From positions 1-8,844 of the forward strand of contig CAJJYX010000139.1 in the NCBI GenBank assembly GCA_905197435.1: a stretch of 8,844 bases of DNA, read 5' to 3'. Under the pieces are notes generated by a model, which saw only the letters and a program-made list of their open reading frames with translations, was not told the origin of the DNA and ran no database searches. Shown piece after piece: positions 6,010 through 8,844 of the stretch. The stretch comes from an uncultured Bacteroides sp. GTDB lineage: Bacteria; Bacteroidota; Bacteroidia; Bacteroidales; Bacteroidaceae. Both the position numbers and the translations under genes were made by a program. Every line of letters starts with the position of its first letter. The stretch's first letter is position 1.

Positions 6010-7689
6010 TTATTCTGTTACTGCCGGAGCACTCAACATCTCCTTGTATTTGGCCGGAGCAGTCAGTATCTTAACAGCCTCTTTCAAATCATCATCATCT
6101 TTCAGTTGTTGGATAATGCTTCCACGCTGGAAATAATAACGCTTGATGATTTCAACCGCAATCATATTCTTGATGTCTTTGGAGAAATGGTCAAGGTCAC
6201 GGTCAAGATTATGAGACAGCTTCTTCTCCAACGCTTCAAACTCTTTCGAAGCATCGGTCAGGTAACCCTCAAAATCAGCCATCTCCTTCAGGCTCTTCAG
6301 CATCTTCTCTGTCTGCTGGTCGTATTTGAAATCCGCCTTTTTCACCATCGCCTTGAATTCCGCGTAATCGGCATCCGTAATTTCAAACGCCTCTGCAGAA
6401 GGGATGGTAGGATGTTTCAGGCAATAGTCGGTGGCATAATCGAAAATCAGATTGTCATTGACCAGATAATACAGGATGTTCGGCAGCTTCTCCTGCTTCA
6501 CCGCAATGTCCGGGGTTACGCCCCCACCGTCGCGCACTTCACGTCCGGCAGCCGTATGGAATACGGTAGTAAGGCTGTCCGGAATACGCCCCACACTGCC
6601 ATCCTCGTTCCGGTGCTTGTAGTCGATGGCCTGCACGCAACGGCCGCTGGGAATGTAGTATTTGGAAGTGGTCAGCTTCATGGTACCGCCGTATGGCAGC
6701 GGACGGGTGGTCTGCACCAATCCCTTGCCGAAAGTACGGTTGCCGATAATGACCGCACGGTCGAGGTCCTGCAAGGAACCGGCAAGGATTTCTGACGAAG
6801 AGGCTGTGCCGCCATTGACCAGGACAGCCAAAGGAATTTCCAAATCCAACGGCTCGCGCAAAGTCTTGTAGGTATTGCTGGCTTGCTTAATCTTGCCTTT
6901 TGTCGTCACAAGTGTCTTTCCGCGAGGCAGAAAGAAGTTGGCTATCTCTATCGATTCATCCAACAGTCCGCCTCCATTGTTCCGCAAGTCAATCACCAAA
7001 GAAGTAATCCCCCGCTTCTTCAAGTCCAGAAAAGCCTGCTTGAACTCCTTGGAAGGATTTCCCGAGAAGGTGCTGAGGTTGATATAGCCTATATTATTGT
7101 CCAGTACCGTATAATAAGGTATGAACGGCAACTGGATGGAACGGCGCACAATGTCGAAATCCAGCGGCTTCTCCGTACCGGGGCGCTGCACTTTCAGCTT
7201 GAAGCTGGTACCCACCTGCCCGCGAAGCATCTCGCTGACTTCCTGGTTATTCTTCCCGGCAAGGTCTTCTCCGTCAATCTCCATCAGAATATCTCCGGCT
7301 TTCAGCCCCACCTTGGCAGCAGGCATATTCTCGTACGGTTCAGATATCACGGAACGTTTCAGCTTCGGATTCCAAGTAATCACAGAACCGATGCCGCCGT
7401 AGGAATTCTTCAGCATCTGTTCCAGCTCGCTTTGGTCATCCTCCGGATAATATTCCGTATAGGGGTCCAGCGAATAGAGCATTGCATCAATGCCTTCACG
7501 GATGGTCTTGTTAGGATTAATCGTATCCACGTAAAACATATCCAACTCTTTCACTATGGAATTGAATATATCCAGGCTCTTTGCTATTTGAAAACTGCGG
7601 CTGTCACCACTCTTGAAACCCAGAAAACAAACGGCTCCCCCCACAACCAGCAGGGCAACCATCCAGCGTATCTTTAAAACTCTTCTCAT
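6010..7689 (-). CDS. C-terminal processing peptidase, S41A (CtpA/Prc) family
   Basis: This is a 559-residue membrane-anchored or exported serine protease that would cut substrates near their C termini in the cell envelope. Residues 9-25 form one hydrophobic segment after a basic N terminus (MRRVLKIR), a signal anchor or signal peptide; C21 is not in a good lipobox. A PDZ domain spans about 95-175 (GGIGSVI, AKVGLKAGDILMEIDGEDL). The protease core follows (LVIDLRNNGGG, 231-241), with catalytic S297 in GGTASSSEILAG, K322 in TFGKGLVQ and Q326; the 25-residue Ser-Lys spacing equals that of E. coli Prc (S430/K455). The helical, charged C-terminal region (about 430-559) is longer than in the smallest CtpA proteins. 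The gene starts 26 bp after the adenosine-kinase-like gene and ends before a strong terminator, so the two are probably one operon. The substrate is unknown. Confidence 0.93.
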   Translation of the reverse strand: MRRVLKIRWMVALLVVGGAVCFLGFKSGDSRSFQIAKSLDIFNSIVKELDMFYVDTINPNKTIREGIDAMLYSLDPYTEYYPEDDQSELEQMLKNSYGGIGSVITWNPKLKRSVISEPYENMPAAKVGLKAGDILMEIDGEDLAGKNNQEVSEMLRGQVGTSFKLKVQRPGTEKPLDFDIVRRSIQLPFIPYYTVLDNNIGYINLSTFSGNPSKEFKQAFLDLKKRGITSLVIDLRNNGGGLLDESIEIANFFLPRGKTLVTTKGKIKQASNTYKTLREPLDLEIPLAVLVNGGTASSSEILAGSLQDLDRAVIIGNRTFGKGLVQTTRPLPYGGTMKLTTSKYYIPSGRCVQAIDYKHRNEDGSVGRIPDSLTTVFHTAAGREVRDGGGVTPDIAVKQEKLPNILYYLVNDNLIFDYATDYCLKHPTIPSAEAFEITDADYAEFKAMVKKADFKYDQQTEKMLKSLKEMADFEGYLTDASKEFEALEKKLSHNLDRDLDHFSKDIKNMIAVEIIKRYYFQRGSIIQQLKDDDDLKEAVKILTAPAKYKEMLSAPAVTE

Positions 7690-7715
7690 AATATGTCTAT
7701 GTGATAATATGCTAA

Positions 7716-8696
7716 TTAACTAACTGAAATTTCTTCCTTGATTTTTTCCCACTGTGCTGCCGGAAGCTCTGTCCCCACAACCTGTATCACATCTTTGGAG
7801 AGGAGTGAACCTATCTTTCCACACTTCTCCAATGAGTAGCCGCACGTCAGCCCGTACAAGAAGCCTGCGGCAAAATAGTCGCCTGCTCCCGTAGTGTCCA
7901 CCACCTTCTCTGCCGGAGCAGCCTGCACCTGCACCATCTCCGTCCCCTTACGAATCAGGGAGCCGCGTGCGCCAAGCTTTACAATGGCTATGCTGCACAT
8001 TTTGGCAATGACGTCCAATGCTTCCTCCGGTTCCTTGCCGGTAAAGGCCTTTGCTTCCTCCTCATTGGCAAAAACAATATCCACGTATTTATTCACCAAC
8101 AGAGAGAAAAACTCATGGTCCTCTCTCACTATATTATAGCTCGCCATGTCCAGGCACACCTGCAAACCTGCCTCCTTGGCCAATTCAATGGCACGGAGAA
8201 TCATGTCATGGTCCTGCACCAGATATCCCTCTACAAACAGGTAGGCATATCCTTTGAACATGTCCAGCGAAAGGTCTTCCGCCTTCAACGTGGAAGCTGC
8301 TCCCAAGTAAGTGCCGAAAGTACGTTCGCCATCAGGAGAGATGAAAGTAGAAGCCACACCGGACGGCAGGGCAGTAGAAAGCAATAAGTTCGCTTCTGTT
8401 CCGCGCTCCAGCAGGCTGTCACGAAAGAAGTTCCCATAAAAATCATTATTCACCTTTCCTATGAATCCTGTACCCGCACCAAGACATGCCATTGCCCGGA
8501 TTGCGTTTCCGGCAGAACCTCCGTTAGCCAGATGTGTATCCATCCGGCTAAAATATTCACTAATTTTCAAGAACTTATCTTCATCAATCAGAGTCATGCT
8601 TCCCTTCGGGAGCTGCATCTCCCTCAATATATCATCATCATCAATGATTGCCAGCACATCGACCAAAGCGTTGCCCAATCCAATTATTTTATCCAT
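7716..8696 (-). CDS. PfkB-family carbohydrate kinase, adenosine-kinase-like
   Basis: This 326-residue cytoplasmic ribokinase-superfamily kinase probably phosphorylates adenosine to AMP (purine salvage). Seen motifs: N-terminal GLGNALVDV (6-14); first PfkB signature GGSAGNAIRAMACLG with FIGKVNNDFYG (59-88); substrate lid and core (ISPDGERTFGTYLGAA); and second PfkB signature DTTGAGDYFAAGF (267-279), with G270-A-G-D273 as anion hole and catalytic base D273. The start is ATG at 8696. The frame stays open upstream to 8777, but the extension (MLFFLKCAAK...) runs across the promoter region to the edge of the tRNA, and family proteins begin at the GLGNALVD strand. The TATCTTTG box (8721-8714) lies 17 bp before this start. 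Exact substrate preference among adenosine and related nucleosides or sugars is inferred from overall similarity. Confidence 0.88.
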   Translation of the reverse strand: MDKIIGLGNALVDVLAIIDDDDILREMQLPKGSMTLIDEDKFLKISEYFSRMDTHLANGGSAGNAIRAMACLGAGTGFIGKVNNDFYGNFFRDSLLERGTEANLLLSTALPSGVASTFISPDGERTFGTYLGAASTLKAEDLSLDMFKGYAYLFVEGYLVQDHDMILRAIELAKEAGLQVCLDMASYNIVREDHEFFSLLVNKYVDIVFANEEEAKAFTGKEPEEALDVIAKMCSIAIVKLGARGSLIRKGTEMVQVQAAPAEKVVDTTGAGDYFAAGFLYGLTCGYSLEKCGKIGSLLSKDVIQVVGTELPAAQWEKIKEEISVS

Positions 8697-8713
8697 CTTC
8701 GATATTTTTTTTG

Positions 8714-8721
8714 CAAAGATA
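8714..8721 (-). promoter_or_regulatory. Candidate -7 box of the adenosine-kinase-like gene
   Basis: On the minus strand TATCTTTG matches TAnnTTTG exactly and lies 17 bp before the ATG at 8696, which would give a leader of only about 10 nt. No TTTG is found at the expected -33 distance; the nearest (8735-8732) is only 10 bp away. The box shares base 8721 with the -33 element of the divergent tRNA promoter. Confidence 0.45.
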
Positions 8722-8752
8722 TTGCATATTTCAAAATATCCTATTACTTTTG
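8721..8752 (+). promoter_or_regulatory. Candidate promoter of tRNA-Asn
   Basis: TACTTTTG at 8745-8752 matches the Bacteroidetes -7 consensus TAnnTTTG exactly. ATTG at 8721-8724 (consensus TTTG) lies exactly 20 bp upstream of it. Transcription would begin near 8758-8760, about 20 nt before the mature tRNA. This is the best-formed promoter in the window. Confidence 0.65.
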
Positions 8753-8777
8753 CAGCGCATTTGAGAAAAAACAACAT

Positions 8778-8844
8778 TCTTCCTTAGCTCAGTCGGTTAG
8801 AGCATCTGACTGTTAATCAGAGGGTCCTTGGTTCAAGTCCAAGA
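8778..8844 (+). tRNA. tRNA-Asn (anticodon GTT), 3' end cut by the window
   Basis: The cloverleaf is clear. The 5' acceptor strand is TCTTCCT (8778-8784), followed by TA. The D stem is GCTC/GAGC (8787-8790 and 8800-8803). The anticodon stem TCTGA/TCAGA (8805-8809 and 8817-8821) encloses the loop CTGTTAA with anticodon GTT at 8812-8814. The variable loop is GGGTC. The T stem CTTGG/CCAAG (8827-8831 and 8839-8843) encloses TTCAAGT. The last base, 8844, is the first of the 3' acceptor strand; the other six, the discriminator base and any CCA lie outside. It is divergent from the kinase gene. Confidence 0.96.

Noticed and set aside
5980..6795. 271-codon plus-strand frame (and another of 264 codons at 6883-7677)
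   Set aside because: Both are antisense to the S41 protease, which has complete PDZ and catalytic motifs; they look like codon-bias shadows.
7690..7715. Possible heptad unit (GTGATAA) between the kinase and protease genes
   Set aside because: Only one unit-like word occurs in a 26-bp A/T-rich gap, with no tandem or inverted partner in register; chance is enough.
8697..8777. N-terminal extension of the kinase by 27 codons
   Set aside because: It would span the promoter boxes and reach the first base before the tRNA. PfkB kinases of this type begin with the GLGNALVD strand just after M at 8696.
8778..8844. tRNA gene as an integration site for a mobile element
   Set aside because: Only the 5' part of the tRNA is inside the window. 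No integrase, direct repeat of the tRNA 3' end or foreign gene is visible.

Overview
The window looks like ordinary chromosome from a gut Bacteroides or a close relative. The protein sequences are Bacteroidales-like: the long three-domain IspG, secreted GH43 and esterase proteins, and a CtpA-type S41 protease. Start regions are mostly A/T-rich without Shine-Dalgarno sites, and -7 boxes of the form TAnnTTTG occur at 91-98, 8714-8721 and 8745-8752. No insertion sequence, phage gene, CRISPR array or replication origin is visible.

Layout. Bases 1-199 are a leader region, possibly with the last codons of an upstream gene. A plus-strand housekeeping cluster follows: gcvH (200-580, glycine cleavage H protein), purE (693-1202, purine synthesis) and ispG (1377-3242, MEP isoprenoid pathway). 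After a 21-bp convergent gap come two minus-strand secreted enzymes, read from right to left: a GH43 glycosidase with F5/8C-like and fibronectin-III-like C-terminal domains (4042-5769), then an alpha/beta-hydrolase esterase (3264-4031) 10 bp behind it. A 240-bp gap contains a clear minus-strand intrinsic terminator (5912-5946). Upstream of it on the minus strand are a PfkB-family adenosine-kinase-like gene (7716-8696) and an S41A protease (6010-7689), probably one operon ending at that terminator. A divergent tRNA-Asn(GTT) starts at 8778 and is cut by the window end.

How the genes relate. Glycine cleavage makes one-carbon units that purine synthesis uses, so gcvH beside purE makes metabolic sense; ispG is a conserved-looking but functionally separate neighbour. 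The GH43 and esterase probably act together outside the cytoplasm on a decorated plant polysaccharide; no SusC/SusD pair is in view.

The most unusual feature is in the two gaps of the gcvH-purE-ispG cluster. Both hold hairpins built from 7-nt units close to GNGRTTA. In the purE-ispG gap these telomere-like heptads fill nearly all 174 bp: G-rich heptads form the left arm, C-rich heptads form the right arm, and the right arm runs to within one base of the GTG start of ispG. The G-rich arm has a textbook G-quadruplex pattern. I do not recognise this element as a named repeat family.
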